64,000 nt of DNA from Arthrobacter sp. AQ5-05 (GCF_003287975.1 NZ_QMKQ01000013.1:1-64000); one strand, 5' to 3'. Shown: positions 52,260 to 61,916, counted from the stretch's first letter. Numbers and translations are program-made. Notes: generated by a model not told the origin, from the sequence alone.

Positions 52260-53273
52260 TCAAGATTTTTGGGATTGCATCATGCTGATCAGTGAAACGT
52301 TCACGATGTCCGCCACGGTTGCTCCGCGGGACAAGTCGTTGATCGGTGCGGCCAATCCCTGCAGGATCGGCCCGTAGGCCTGCGCGCCGGCGAGGCGTTG
52401 GGTGATCTTGTACCCGATGTTTCCGGCGGCCAGGTTGGGGAAGATGAAGACGTTGGCGTGTCCGGCCACCGCGGAACCCGGAGCCTTGGAGATGGCCACC
52501 GATTCAAGCAGCGCCGCATCGAATTGCAGTTCCCCGTCGATCTGCAGCATCGGCTCGGCCTCGCGTGCCAACGCCGTGGCCGTGCGGACCGTTGAAATGC
52601 TTTCGTGCTCGGCGGAACCGGCGGTGGAGAAGGAGAGCATCGCGACCGCCGGTTCCTGCCCGGTGAGGGTGGCGAAGGTCCGTGCGGTGGCGGTGGCGAT
52701 GTGTGCCAATTGGGTGGAATCGGGGGTGGGGATCACGGCGCAGTCGCCGTAGCCCACGTAGCGTCCGTCGTTCAGCCGCATCAGGAACGAGGAGGAAATG
52801 GTGCCACCTTCCTCGCGGGTTCCCACGACGCGAAGGGCCGCACGCAAGACGTCGGAGGTGGGCCTGGTGGCCCCGGCGACGGCTGCCACCCCCAGCCCCG
52901 CCGGAACCGCGGCGACGGCCAGGAACAGCGGGTCATCCATCCACCCGGCGGTCTTCTCCGCCCCTAGCCTGGCGACGACCTCGGCAAGGTGGGCCCCGGC
53001 GGCGCTGTCCCTCAGGTCGGCGGTATCCATGATGGTGGTGGCGTCGGTGAGCGTGACGCCCTCGGTGAGCGCGAGGGCGTTGATGCCCTCGCGCTCACCA
53101 ACCAGGATGACTTCCAGGCCGATCTCGTTGAGCACCCCGGCGGCGGTGATGGCCCGCGCGTCGTGCCCGTCGGCAAGGATGATGCGGCCCGAGGTGCCGG
53201 CAGGATGGCCGGCCAAGAAGCGGGCCAGCATGTTTTCGTCGACCCCCTGGGGCCGCACCGGTGCAATGGTCAT
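52260..53273 (-). CDS. pta: Phosphate acetyltransferase (short form)
   Basis: The 337-residue enzyme converts acetyl phosphate and CoA to acetyl-CoA, the step that follows Xsc. It lacks the long N-terminal extension of E. coli Pta. Signatures include ASGRIILADGHDAR-like Rossmann residues, DPLFLAVAAVPAGLGVAAVAGA, and the C-terminal ANVFIFPNLAAGNIGYKITQRLAGAQAYGPILQGLAAP-type region, read here as NVFIFPNLAAGNIGYKI and GAQAYGPILQGL. The start is ATG 53273 with GGAAGG. It lies 28 bases downstream of tpa, so both are cotranscribed. No ackA is present in the window. Confidence 0.94.
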   Translation of the reverse strand: MTIAPVRPQGVDENMLARFLAGHPAGTSGRIILADGHDARAITAAGVLNEIGLEVILVGEREGINALALTEGVTLTDATTIMDTADLRDSAAGAHLAEVVARLGAEKTAGWMDDPLFLAVAAVPAGLGVAAVAGATRPTSDVLRAALRVVGTREEGGTISSSFLMRLNDGRYVGYGDCAVIPTPDSTQLAHIATATARTFATLTGQEPAVAMLSFSTAGSAEHESISTVRTATALAREAEPMLQIDGELQFDAALLESVAISKAPGSAVAGHANVFIFPNLAAGNIGYKITQRLAGAQAYGPILQGLAAPINDLSRGATVADIVNVSLISMMQSQKS

Positions 53274-53301
53274 CTGGTGCCCTTCCTGGTTTCCCGGGGT
53301 C

Positions 53302-54693
53302 CTAGACCGAGGCCAGCGCGGCGGGGGCCTTGAGGTAGCTGTCCACCGCGCCCATGACGTGGTCGACCTTGTTCAGCAGGTCGTCGAGCACGTCCTGGTC
53401 GGCAACCAGCGGCGGGGAAAGCACCAACATCGTCGCGCCGCGGTTGTCCGGGCGGGTGATGAGGTTGACCTCGCGCATGGCCTTCGGCATGACCTGGGTG
53501 AGCAGCGCCTTGGACTGCTCGGCGGTCAGCTCGCGGCCCTCGCTGCGGCTGCCCATGAGCTCGATGCAGTAGAAGAACCCGGTGCCGCGGTATTCCTTGA
53601 TGCCGTCGTGCGCCGAGAGGATTTGGTCCAGTCCGTTCTGGAAGTACGGCTCGAGGCTGCGCACGTTGCCCACGACGTTCTCCTCCTTCAGCGCCTTGAG
53701 GTTTGCCACGGCCACCGCGGTGGAGACCGGGTGCCCGCCCCAGGTGGCCCCGTGGGTGAAGACCCCGGCCAGCGGCGAGGCGAGCATGCCGTCGGCCAGC
53801 GGCTTGCGGATGATGACCCCGCCCAGCGGTGCGTAGCCCGAGGTCGAGCCCTTGGCGAAGGTGATCATGTCCGGGACCACCCCGTACTTGATGCTGCCGA
53901 ACCACTCGCCGAGGCGGCCGAAGCCGGTGATGACCTCGTCGGCAACCAGCAGGATGCCGTGCTCGTCGCAGATGGAACGCAGTTCCTGCCAGTAGCCTGC
54001 CGGCGGCACCAGGGCGCCTCGGGAGTTCTGCACCGGCTCGGCGAAGAGCGCGGCGATGGTGTGTGCGCCCTCGCGGGCGATGACCTCGCGGATGGCCTGG
54101 ACGGAGGGCAGGTCCGCGGCGGTTCCGCCTTCCGGGACGACCTCGCCCAGGGTGTTCGGGACGTGGAAGACCCCGGGCATCAGCGTGCCGAAGGCCTCCT
54201 TGTAGGCCGGGATGCCGGTGACGGCCAGGGCGCCAAGGGTCGTGCCGTGGTAGGCCATGTCGCGGGCGATGATCTTGGTGCGCTCGGGTTCGCCCTGGCT
54301 GCGGTGGTACTGGCGGGCGAACTTGATGGCCGATTCGACGGCCTCGGAGCCGGAGTTCACGAAGAAGACAACGTCAAGGTCGCCCGGGGCCAGGTCGGCG
54401 ATGGCGGTGGCGGCATCGACTGCTGCCGGGTGCGCCGAGCCCCAGTTGGTCCAGTAGGCCAGCTTGGACATCTGCTCGTACGCGGCCTTCGGGATGTCCT
54501 GGCGTCCGTGGCCGATGTTGGCGCAGAAGAGTCCGGCCAATCCGTCCAGGAACTTGTTGCCGTCTTCGTCGAAGAGGTAGCTTCCCTCGCCCTTGACGAT
54601 GATCGGCAGGTTCGGGTCGTTCCACACCTGACCGGTGGTGAAGTGCGGGTAGAGATGCCGCTGTGCACGATTGCGGATGTCTGAGTTGGTCAC
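53302..54693 (-). CDS. tpa: Taurine:pyruvate aminotransferase
   Basis: The 463-residue class-III PLP enzyme transfers the taurine amino group to pyruvate, giving sulfoacetaldehyde and L-alanine. VNSGSEAVESAIKFARQYHR and YHGTTLGALAVTG are early class-III motifs, DEVITGFGRLG binds PLP, and DMITFAKGSTSGYAPLGGVI holds the Schiff-base Lys. Context with xsc and pta supports taurine over gamma-aminobutyrate or beta-alanine. The start is GTG 54693 with GGAGGGG eight bases upstream; the longer ATG version adds a Trp/Arg-rich tail. It is followed closely by pta. Confidence 0.9.
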   Translation of the reverse strand: MTNSDIRNRAQRHLYPHFTTGQVWNDPNLPIIVKGEGSYLFDEDGNKFLDGLAGLFCANIGHGRQDIPKAAYEQMSKLAYWTNWGSAHPAAVDAATAIADLAPGDLDVVFFVNSGSEAVESAIKFARQYHRSQGEPERTKIIARDMAYHGTTLGALAVTGIPAYKEAFGTLMPGVFHVPNTLGEVVPEGGTAADLPSVQAIREVIAREGAHTIAALFAEPVQNSRGALVPPAGYWQELRSICDEHGILLVADEVITGFGRLGEWFGSIKYGVVPDMITFAKGSTSGYAPLGGVIIRKPLADGMLASPLAGVFTHGATWGGHPVSTAVAVANLKALKEENVVGNVRSLEPYFQNGLDQILSAHDGIKEYRGTGFFYCIELMGSRSEGRELTAEQSKALLTQVMPKAMREVNLITRPDNRGATMLVLSPPLVADQDVLDDLLNKVDHVMGAVDSYLKAPAALASV

Positions 54694-54850
54694 GAGACCC
54701 CTCCATTCAAAGTTTTCCTGACAGGACCCGAAGCAACCTCGCCGCGGTCCTCGCCACCAATGACTTGCTGTGGTGTGTATCACTCTGCCCGCATACTGGG
54801 CCCTTTCCCAGACCCAAATTGCCGTCCCTTTTTAGGTACCAGCAACCTAC
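54694..54850 (-). promoter_or_regulatory. Probable tpa promoter region
   Basis: This 157-base gap separates alr from tpa in an otherwise tight gene run. Two CCCTTT-type direct repeats, about 25 bases apart (near 54801 and 54826), lie here together with CTGGG-N6-CCCAG. MocR/TauR regulators bind paired direct repeats, so this is a candidate site; the match to a known operator is not established. Confidence 0.35.
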
Positions 54851-56032
54851 CTACAGGTAGATCCGTGGCACCCTGGATCCGATGCGCGTCAGCACCTCGT
54901 AGGGAATGGTCCCGGCGGCCGCGGCCCACGCCTCCACGTGCGGCTCCCCGGAGTCCCCCGGACCAAAAAGCAGCGCCGCATCCCCGGCCGCGACATCGTC
55001 GTCACCCACGTCAACCACGAATTGGTCCATGCAGACCCGGCCCAGCACCCGGTAGACCCGCTTCCCGATCAGCACCGGGCCCGCGGAGCTGGCGCTGCGA
55101 AAGACCCCGTCGGCATAGCCCAACGGCACCACCGCCAACGTGGTCTCCCGCGCGGTGGATTCGGTGTGCCCGTAGGAAACCCCGGCGCCGGCCGGTGCGC
55201 GCTTGGTTTGCACGACCGCAGCACCCAGGCTCATGGCCGGGCGCAGCGCGGGACCGCTGCCCCGGTCCCTTTGGGCCAGCGGGTTCACCCCGTAGACGGC
55301 CAGGCCGGGGCGGACCATGTCGAAGTGCGCCTCGGGGCTCGCGAGGGTCGCGGCGGAGTTGGCGATGTGGCACAGTGTCGGGTCCAGCCCCAGGGCGCGG
55401 GCCGTGGCGATCGCCTGCCTGAAGACCTCCAGCTGCACGCGTACCGATGGGTGTCCCGGCTCGTCCGCGCAGGCCAGGTGGGACCAGATGCCCAACACCC
55501 GCACCTTGCCTGCGGCCTCGAGCGCCCGGGCCGCGGCGCAGAGCTCGGGCCAGTCCTCGAGCGTCGCCCCGCCGCGCCACATCCCGGTGTCGATCTTCAG
55601 GTGGATCCGCGGCACGACGCCGACCTGCCGCCCGGCCTCCGCAATTTCCCGCAGCTGGCCCAGCGAGTAGGCGGCCAGCTCGATGTCCTCGGCGATGGCC
55701 CGGCCATAGGGTGCGCCGGGCGCGGACAGCCAGGAGAAGAGCGGGGCGGTGATGCCGGCGGCACGCACCGCAAAGGCCTCCTCGAGCACCGCGGTGCCCA
55801 GGTAGTCGGCCCCGCCTTCCAATGCGGCACGGGCCGCGGGCACGATGCCGTGCCCGTAGCCGTCGGCCTTGAGCACGGCCAGGACCTTGGAGTTCTTCGC
55901 GACCTCGCGCAGGGCCCGTACGTTGGCGGTGATCGCGGCGGTCTCGATGTAGGCCGCGCGTTGCGGCACGAACCCCTCGTCGTTGCGGTAAGCGGATGCG
56001 GCGGTGTTCTTGAGCGTGCTTGACCGGTTCAT
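54851..56032 (-). CDS. alr: Alanine racemase
   Basis: The 393-residue fold-III PLP enzyme interconverts L- and D-alanine. AVLKADGYGHGIVPAARAAL carries the Lys that binds PLP, HLKIDTGMWRGG and HIANSAATLASPEAHFDMVR follow. GAGVSYGHTESTARETTLAV and RVCMDQFVVDVGDDD include the region of the second catalytic Tyr and the substrate Arg. The start is ATG 56032 with AAGGAG upstream. It sits between the MocR regulator gene and tpa. Alongside tpa and the DadA-like gene it suggests that L-alanine is turned to D-alanine and oxidised, rather than being only for cell-wall synthesis. Confidence 0.93.
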   Translation of the reverse strand: MNRSSTLKNTAASAYRNDEGFVPQRAAYIETAAITANVRALREVAKNSKVLAVLKADGYGHGIVPAARAALEGGADYLGTAVLEEAFAVRAAGITAPLFSWLSAPGAPYGRAIAEDIELAAYSLGQLREIAEAGRQVGVVPRIHLKIDTGMWRGGATLEDWPELCAAARALEAAGKVRVLGIWSHLACADEPGHPSVRVQLEVFRQAIATARALGLDPTLCHIANSAATLASPEAHFDMVRPGLAVYGVNPLAQRDRGSGPALRPAMSLGAAVVQTKRAPAGAGVSYGHTESTARETTLAVVPLGYADGVFRSASSAGPVLIGKRVYRVLGRVCMDQFVVDVGDDDVAAGDAALLFGPGDSGEPHVEAWAAAAGTIPYEVLTRIGSRVPRIYL

Positions 56033-56155
56033 GGCATGGACTCCTTCGTCGTGGGTGCGCTTCGGCGCCGTTGGGTTCAACTGTTCTGCACCTTCGGCCC
56101 CCGGCCCAGATCCAGATCGGGGGCGCTTCCTTGGGTCCACCGAGGGTGCGGCGCG

Positions 56156-57667
56156 TTAGCGCGCTGGCAGGGAGGCGATGACCCGGCCCAGTTCCTTGAT
56201 GCCGGGACGGATGGCCTCGAGGGAAATCGCGGCGAAGCCCAGGCGGAAGTGGTTGCGGTTGGCTTCCGGATCGTCGAAGAACACGTCCCCGCGCTCGATC
56301 ACGATCCCGGCCTCCAGGGCCGCGGCCGCCAGCGCGACGCAGTCCAGGTCTTCGGGGCCGCGGATCCAGATGCTCACCCCGCCCGGGGGCGCTGTGATCT
56401 TCCACGGCACGAACTCCTCCAGCGCCTCGACGAGCACCTGCCACTTGCGCGCCAGCTGGGTGCGGCGCCGGGAAATGGTGCGGTGGTACTGCCCGGATTC
56501 GATCAGCAGGGCCATGGCCCGCTGCGGGTGGCCGGGAATGTGGCGGATCTTGTAGCGGCGCTGGTTGCGCAGCTCGGTGACCAGCTCGGCCTCGGCCACC
56601 AGGTAGCCCATGCGCAGCCCCGGGGCCAGGAACTTGGTGAAGGAGCCCAGGTAGATGACGTGCTCGGAGTCCGGCAGGGCCTTGAGCGCCGGGGTGGGCT
56701 TGCCGCGGTAGCGGAACTCGGAGTCGTAGTCGTCCTCGATGACCAGCGCCCCGGCGTCCCGGGTGCCGTCGAGAATATGCCGGCGCCGGGATCCCGAGAG
56801 CGTGACATTGGTGGGACTGTGGTGGCTGGGCGTCAGGTAGAGCAGGTCCAGTTCGCCCAGGGAATCGGGCGGGAGAAGCCCGTGCTCGTCCACTTCAAGC
56901 GGGCGCAGCGTCGCCCCGGTGCGGGCAAAGGTGTGCCGCGCATCGACGTACCCGGGGTTTTCGACGCCCACCAGGGTGTCGGTGCCCATCATGGTTTGCG
57001 CCAGCAGGTCCAGGCCCTGCTGCGAGCCGGCGGTGATGAGGATGTTCTCGGGCCGGGCCAGGATGCCGCGAGCGGGAAGCACGTGCTTGCACAAGACCTC
57101 GACCAGGAACGGGTCGTCCTCGTCGACCGAGTCGCGCAGCGAGTAGAACAGGTGCGGCGGGTCCAATGCGTCGCGCAACGCCCGGGACCATCCCAGCCGC
57201 GGGAAGTCGCGCTCGTCGACCTGCCCGGCCACGAACGGGTAGGGGTAGCTGGACCAGTCGCGGACCTTGGTGATCTCCGGCATTCCGGCGTCCTGGCGGG
57301 GACGGATGTGCCGGGACCAGTCCACCGTCGAGCCGGCCGCGGGGGCCACTGCGGAATCCGGGACCGCCTTGCGCAGCATCTGGGTGTTGATGAAGTAGCC
57401 GCGCCGCGAGTGGGACTCGATGATGCCGGAGGCAAGCATTTCCTGGTAGGCGGCGTTCACGGTGTTGCGCGAGAGTCCCAGTTCGCGGGCCAGTTCCCGG
57501 GAGGAGGGCAGCGGCAGGTTGGGCACCAGCGAGCCGGAGAGGATCTGGTGCTCCAGGGCCTGGCGCAGCTGCCGGTAGAGCGGCTCCCCGGCATCGGAGC
57601 TGACCGCGATCGGGGCGCGGACCAGTGCGTGGCGCGGCGGGGGCAGGTGCTGGTTTGGTGGCGTCAT
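56156..57667 (-). CDS. MocR/GntR-family PLP-dependent regulator (TauR-like)
   Basis: The 503-residue protein has an N-terminal GntR winged helix (PLYRQLRQALEHQILSGSLV and LPSSRELARELGLSRNTVNA) and a C-terminal aminotransferase-fold effector domain. That domain includes LITAGSQQGLDLLAQTMMG, DDYDSEFRYRGKPTPALKAL and LGSFTKFLAPGLRMGYLV with the PLP Lys. MocR proteins such as TauR sense taurine or GABA through PLP. With alr directly downstream (124 bases) and tpa next, it is the likely activator of the run. Confidence 0.87.
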   Translation of the reverse strand: MTPPNQHLPPPRHALVRAPIAVSSDAGEPLYRQLRQALEHQILSGSLVPNLPLPSSRELARELGLSRNTVNAAYQEMLASGIIESHSRRGYFINTQMLRKAVPDSAVAPAAGSTVDWSRHIRPRQDAGMPEITKVRDWSSYPYPFVAGQVDERDFPRLGWSRALRDALDPPHLFYSLRDSVDEDDPFLVEVLCKHVLPARGILARPENILITAGSQQGLDLLAQTMMGTDTLVGVENPGYVDARHTFARTGATLRPLEVDEHGLLPPDSLGELDLLYLTPSHHSPTNVTLSGSRRRHILDGTRDAGALVIEDDYDSEFRYRGKPTPALKALPDSEHVIYLGSFTKFLAPGLRMGYLVAEAELVTELRNQRRYKIRHIPGHPQRAMALLIESGQYHRTISRRRTQLARKWQVLVEALEEFVPWKITAPPGGVSIWIRGPEDLDCVALAAAALEAGIVIERGDVFFDDPEANRNHFRLGFAAISLEAIRPGIKELGRVIASLPAR

Positions 57668-57686
57668 GGATGGTTCGGGCCTGGCC

Positions 57687-58583
57687 CTAGATGTGTCCCT
57701 GGCGGGCGGCGGCCGGGACCGGGACGTGGAAGCGCGGGACCACGACCATGGGTACCGGCAGCGCGCGCAGCATCTTGTTGGCGGTGGATCCCAGGAAGAT
57801 CCGGCTGCGCTCGGCCAGGCGGGAGGACCCGATCATCACGATTTCCGACTCGTCCCAGTCCAGGGAGTCGATGGCCGCCTCCGTGGACTTCCCCTGCGCC
57901 ACGTCGGCGGTGACGATGGTGCGGGCCCGCACCCCTTCGATGGCGCGTTCCAGCGTCGTGGCGGCATGCGCGCGGGCCCACTGCCCGGCATCGGCGTGGC
58001 TTGAATCCCCGTCCAGCGCCACCAGGGAAATCAGCCGCAGCGGCACGTGGCGGATCGCGGCGGAATCCACGGCGACCTCCAGCACCGAGTCCGCTCCCGT
58101 GCGGGTGCCCAGGGCGCAGGTGATCCGGGTGATTTCCCGCGGCGGCAGGTACCCCGACGGCGCGAGGGCCACGGGCACCGGGGAGGAATGCAGCAGCGCG
58201 TTGGCCACGGACCCAACGGTGAAGCGCCGGAACGGCCCGTGGCTGGCGGCGCCCACCACCACCAGGTCCGCCTTGAACGCGGAGACGGCCTCGAGCAGGC
58301 CCTCGGCCATCGACCCGGCAAAGCGGATGTGGGTGCGCGCGGTCATGCTCGAGGGCACCAGTGCCCGCGCGCGGTCCATCCACTTCTGCGCGGATTGCCG
58401 CAGGAACTGCTGGTAGACGCGCTCGCTGTGCGATCCCGCGTCCTCGGGCGCGGCCCCGCGGATGATGTGGACCAGCTCGAGTTCGGCATGCGTCGGCGCG
58501 GCCAGCGACTTGGACAGGGCCAGGGCAAGCGAGATCGCCTCGCGGCCTCGCTTGTCCGCAATGCATCCGACGACATACTTCAT
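57687..58583 (-). CDS. Tandem universal stress protein
   Basis: The 298-residue protein has two UspA domains (about 1-145 and 150-298). The first ends with VVVGAASHGPFRRFTVGSVA and the second with VMIGSSRLAERSRIFLGSTA, each being the ATP-binding G-x2-G-x9-G-S/T loop. Its stop is 19 bases upstream of the MocR-type gene, so it is part of the same transcription unit or the first gene of it. USPs are linked to stress and stasis; a transporter- or flux-regulating role near taurine genes is known in other taurine clusters. Confidence 0.85.
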   Translation of the reverse strand: MKYVVGCIADKRGREAISLALALSKSLAAPTHAELELVHIIRGAAPEDAGSHSERVYQQFLRQSAQKWMDRARALVPSSMTARTHIRFAGSMAEGLLEAVSAFKADLVVVGAASHGPFRRFTVGSVANALLHSSPVPVALAPSGYLPPREITRITCALGTRTGADSVLEVAVDSAAIRHVPLRLISLVALDGDSSHADAGQWARAHAATTLERAIEGVRARTIVTADVAQGKSTEAAIDSLDWDESEIVMIGSSRLAERSRIFLGSTANKMLRALPVPMVVVPRFHVPVPAAARQGHI

Positions 58584-58690
58584 TTCAGTGTCCCCTTCGG
58601 TGGGAGTTCGGCAGGTGGTGCTGGGTGCCTCCTATACCTACCAGCAATGCCCGGCAGGCGGAAAGGATGACGACCATGTGACGGAGGGCA

Positions 58691-60190
58691 CTACTTGTCG
58701 CCGGAGTGCTGGGCCAGGAAGGAATACACCTCGGTCTCGTCGACGCCGGGGAAGGCCCCCTGCGGCATGGCTGCCAGCAGGTGCGTTTGCGCGCGGGCGC
58801 TGGGCCAGGCCTGCCCGGCCCATTGCTTCTGGAGTTCCAACGGCGGGCGGCGGCAGCACGATTCGTCCGGGCAGGTGGAGATGGAACGCTCGGTGGTGTC
58901 TCGCCCGCGGAACCACTTCACGTGCACGTACGGCACCCCGATGCTCAGCGAGAACTTGCCGGTGGTGGAACGCTCGGTCCGCGCGGTGCACCAGAAGGTG
59001 CCGGCAGTGGTGTCGGTGTACTGGTTGTAGGCGCTGAACTGGTCGGCCACGTCGAAGACCTCGCGGCTGGTCCAGTGCCGGCACACCGACTGGCCCTCGA
59101 TGGCGCCAATGTGGTCCATGGGGAAGTTCACCCCGTCGTTCTCGTAGGCCTTGTGGATGATGCCGGACTCGTGGACCTTCTGGAAGTGCACCGTGATGCC
59201 CAGGTGCTCGGTGGCCAGGTTGGTGAAGCGGTGGGCAGCGGTCTCGTAGGACACGGCGAAGGCGTCCCGGATGTCCTCGACCGCGAGCTCGCGGGCGCTC
59301 TTGGCGCGTTGCAGGTATTCGACGGTGGCCTTCTCGGGCATCATCAAGGACGCCGCGAAGTAGTTGGTGGCCACGCGCTGGCGCAGGAACTCGGCGTAGT
59401 CGCTCGGGGTGGCGTGGCCCAGCACGTGGTGGCCGAACGCCTGCAGCAGCACCGACCGGGTCGAGTGCTCGGAGCGCTGGGACTGGGTGAGGTAGACCCG
59501 CATGTTCTTCAGGTCCGTCACCGAGCGGGTGGAGTGCGGCAGGTCCGAGACGTTGTGCAGCGAGAAGCCCAGGTGCGAGGCGATGTCGGCGACCTCGTGG
59601 TGCGAGAGCGGCCCGGCGGCGTGGCCGATGGCCTTGAGCACCTTGGACGCTTCCTTCTCGATCTCCGGGTAGTAGTTGTTGCGCTCGCGCATCTCCCCGC
59701 GCAGCTCGGCGTTGGCGCGCCGGGCTTCCTCGGGCGTTGCGGATTGCTCGTTGAGCCGGCGTTCCAGCTCGCCCTGCAACCCGACCAGGGATTCGAGCAC
59801 GTCCATGGGCAGCCGGGAGGAAATGCGCACCTTGGGCAGCCCAAGCGCCTGGTAGAGCGGGCCGCGCTGGGCACGCTCGAGTTCGATCTCCAGGGCCGCG
59901 CGCCGGGTGGGCGGCTCGGCCCCGAGCAGTTCCTCGAGCCCCACGCCGAAGACCGAAGCCAGCGACTTGAGCATGCTCAGCTTGGGTTCGCGCTTCCCGT
60001 TTTCCATCAGCGAGAGTTGGCTCGGCGCCGTCCCCACGGCCCCTGAGAGGTCGTCAAGGGTCATCGCCTTGGCCTTGCGCAGGTGGCGGATCCGCCGGCC
60101 GAGGGAAATGATGTCCAGCTCTTCGGCGTCCTCCGGGGACAGGATGCTCTTTTCCGGCGTTGCGGGCCGGTTCCATGTGGGGGTGCTCAC
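58691..60190 (-). CDS. RamB-like XRE-family regulator with ImmA/IrrE-type domain
   Basis: The 499-residue protein has an N-terminal XRE helix-turn-helix (LGRRIRHLRKAKAMTLDDLS and APSQLSLMENGKREPKLSML). The middle has an IrrE-like region with FGHHVLGHATPSDYAEFLRQ (His-His-x-x-x-His variant). A Cys-rich C-terminal domain (STCPDESCCRRPP) follows, as in RamB/ScfR proteins. RamB controls acetate and propionate metabolism in corynebacteria, matching the acetyl-P/acetyl-CoA product of the taurine route. The start is GTG 60190. Upstream DNA has several T/A runs next to GCCCAAA, possibly its own operator. Confidence 0.84.
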   Translation of the reverse strand: MSTPTWNRPATPEKSILSPEDAEELDIISLGRRIRHLRKAKAMTLDDLSGAVGTAPSQLSLMENGKREPKLSMLKSLASVFGVGLEELLGAEPPTRRAALEIELERAQRGPLYQALGLPKVRISSRLPMDVLESLVGLQGELERRLNEQSATPEEARRANAELRGEMRERNNYYPEIEKEASKVLKAIGHAAGPLSHHEVADIASHLGFSLHNVSDLPHSTRSVTDLKNMRVYLTQSQRSEHSTRSVLLQAFGHHVLGHATPSDYAEFLRQRVATNYFAASLMMPEKATVEYLQRAKSARELAVEDIRDAFAVSYETAAHRFTNLATEHLGITVHFQKVHESGIIHKAYENDGVNFPMDHIGAIEGQSVCRHWTSREVFDVADQFSAYNQYTDTTAGTFWCTARTERSTTGKFSLSIGVPYVHVKWFRGRDTTERSISTCPDESCCRRPPLELQKQWAGQAWPSARAQTHLLAAMPQGAFPGVDETEVYSFLAQHSGDK

Positions 60191-60502
60191 ATTTTCAGGG
60201 TACGCGAAGAAACAGAGATCTTCCCAGCACTTTGCCCAAAAAGTCTCTTCGGGAAACCCCCAAACATGCGATTGGGCAAGTTTTCCCGGGTTCCTTGCCG
60301 GCACGGCCGTCCGAGAGCCATCAGGAACGCACGCGGATCAGGAGCGGCCGATGGGGTCCTTGAATTCCGCCGGCGGCCGCGGAACCCTGCGCCGGCAGTT
60401 CCTTCGCATGCGGACCGTGCGCATCGGGCATTTCCGCCGCATGGCATCGGGGTGGCTGCCGTTCAACGGGGGGGGTTGCGCCGGACATGCCGCACTGACA
60501 GC

Positions 60503-61300
60503 ATGAAGCCGGTGAACGACCTCGCGAATTACCTCAAAGCCTACGACGACCAGCTCCGCACCGACGCCGAGACACCCAGCGCGATCCGGGTCGATGCGCT
60601 GGGCACCCTGCGACTGGTGACCTTCGCCGGCGGGCGTGGTTTCATCACCTACCGCGGCCTGGGGGACCTGGAGGGGCGCGGCATTGCGGCACTCGTCGGC
60701 CGGGCGCTGGACCACTTCCGTGCCGATCCGGAGATCACCCGCGTCGAATGGAAGAGCCGCGGCCACGATCGCGCCCCGGGGCTGCACGAGGCGTTGTTGG
60801 ACCATGGTTTCGTGCCCGAGAAACCCGAGTCGATCATGATCGGGGCCCTCGAGGGACTGTGCAACGACGCCCCCATGCCCGCAGGAGTGGCGTTGCGGCG
60901 GATCAGCAGCGATGCCGATGTCCGCGCCATGAGCGAGATGGCCGAGGCGGCCTTCGGCGATCCCGCCGACACCCGCCTTGCCGACGCACTTGTTTCACGC
61001 CTCGCGCGCAACGACGGCATGGAGCTGTGGGTCGCCGAGACCGATGGGCGCATGGTCGGAGCGGGCCGGCTCGAGCCCGTACCGGACACCGATTTCGCCG
61101 GCATCTGGGGCGGAGCCACCCTCGAGGCCTACCGCGGGCGCGGCATCTACCGCGCGCTGACGGCGGCACGGGCACGGTCGGCACTCGCGGCGGGCAAGAC
61201 CTTGGTCCACAGCGACTCGACGGAATATTCGAGGCCCATCCTGGAACGCTCCGGCCTGCTCAAGGCCTCGACGACCACGCCCTACATGTGGTCCCGCTGA
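60503..61300 (+). CDS. GNAT-family N-acetyltransferase
   Basis: The 265-residue protein has a C-terminal GNAT fold: ELWVAETDGRMVGAGRLEPV, then GGATLEAYRGRGIYRALTAA with the R-G-x-G-I/A acetyl-CoA loop, then VHSDSTEYSRPILERSG. The N-terminal ~110 residues could be a degenerate second GNAT unit. The substrate is unknown. I start at ATG 60503, which has only a weak ribosome-binding sequence; a longer frame upstream has no signal. It is divergent from the RamB-like gene. Confidence 0.82.
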   Translation: MKPVNDLANYLKAYDDQLRTDAETPSAIRVDALGTLRLVTFAGGRGFITYRGLGDLEGRGIAALVGRALDHFRADPEITRVEWKSRGHDRAPGLHEALLDHGFVPEKPESIMIGALEGLCNDAPMPAGVALRRISSDADVRAMSEMAEAAFGDPADTRLADALVSRLARNDGMELWVAETDGRMVGAGRLEPVPDTDFAGIWGGATLEAYRGRGIYRALTAARARSALAAGKTLVHSDSTEYSRPILERSGLLKASTTTPYMWSR

Positions 61301-61916
61301 ACCTTGGGCCCCACCGCCCGGCAAGGCCGTCGTCGATGCCCCGTCCGCCCGAACCCGCAGCCACCAGCACGGCAAGGGCAGCGGTCGCCTCGGCCTGGCG
61401 GAGGCACCCCTTTCGGCTGCCGCACGACGCAGGGAATCGTCATTTGATCCACCCCGGGCACCGTCCCGCCGTGGTGCACCCATCGGCCCGACTCCACCGC
61501 AAAACAAGTTCCGGGCCCGCGACAGGTCTCCCGCGCGGCTACCGGAGCTAGAATTGACGTACGGAAACAAGGTTCGGTGATCGCCGTGAAACATGTAGCT
61601 GTCCATCCAACCGACCAATCGCGCAACATCCCACGCGTGGGTCCGGCAGCCTTGCATGGCTCTGCCACCAGCCCGGGGTTGCCCAATCTCGCCGGCGCGC
61701 AGAATCCCGGACCAGGCACTGGGCACATTCTTTATGGGGAGAACGGCCACTTGTCCGACGCGGCTGCCGATCCCTGGGAACTTGAGGGGCATCTCGGTGA
61801 CCGTGGCGCACTGCGTCGACTTCTTGGACGTTTGCGCGGACGATGAGTGCCGGCGGGAGCGAACCTCCGGCTCGATCCACGACGCACCACGTTTCGCAGT
61901 CAGGCGCCGGAACCGA
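61301..61916. other. About 600 bases with no recognisable gene
   Basis: This is the longest gene-free stretch in the window. ORFs of 89-148 codons exist on both strands, but none has a ribosome-binding site or plausible protein sequence. I see no tRNA, hairpin series or repeat. It could be a relic of a deleted gene. Confidence 0.4.

Noticed and set aside
49708-52377. An 889-codon open frame on the plus strand
   Set aside because: Antisense shadow of the exporter and permease genes with no protein-like features.
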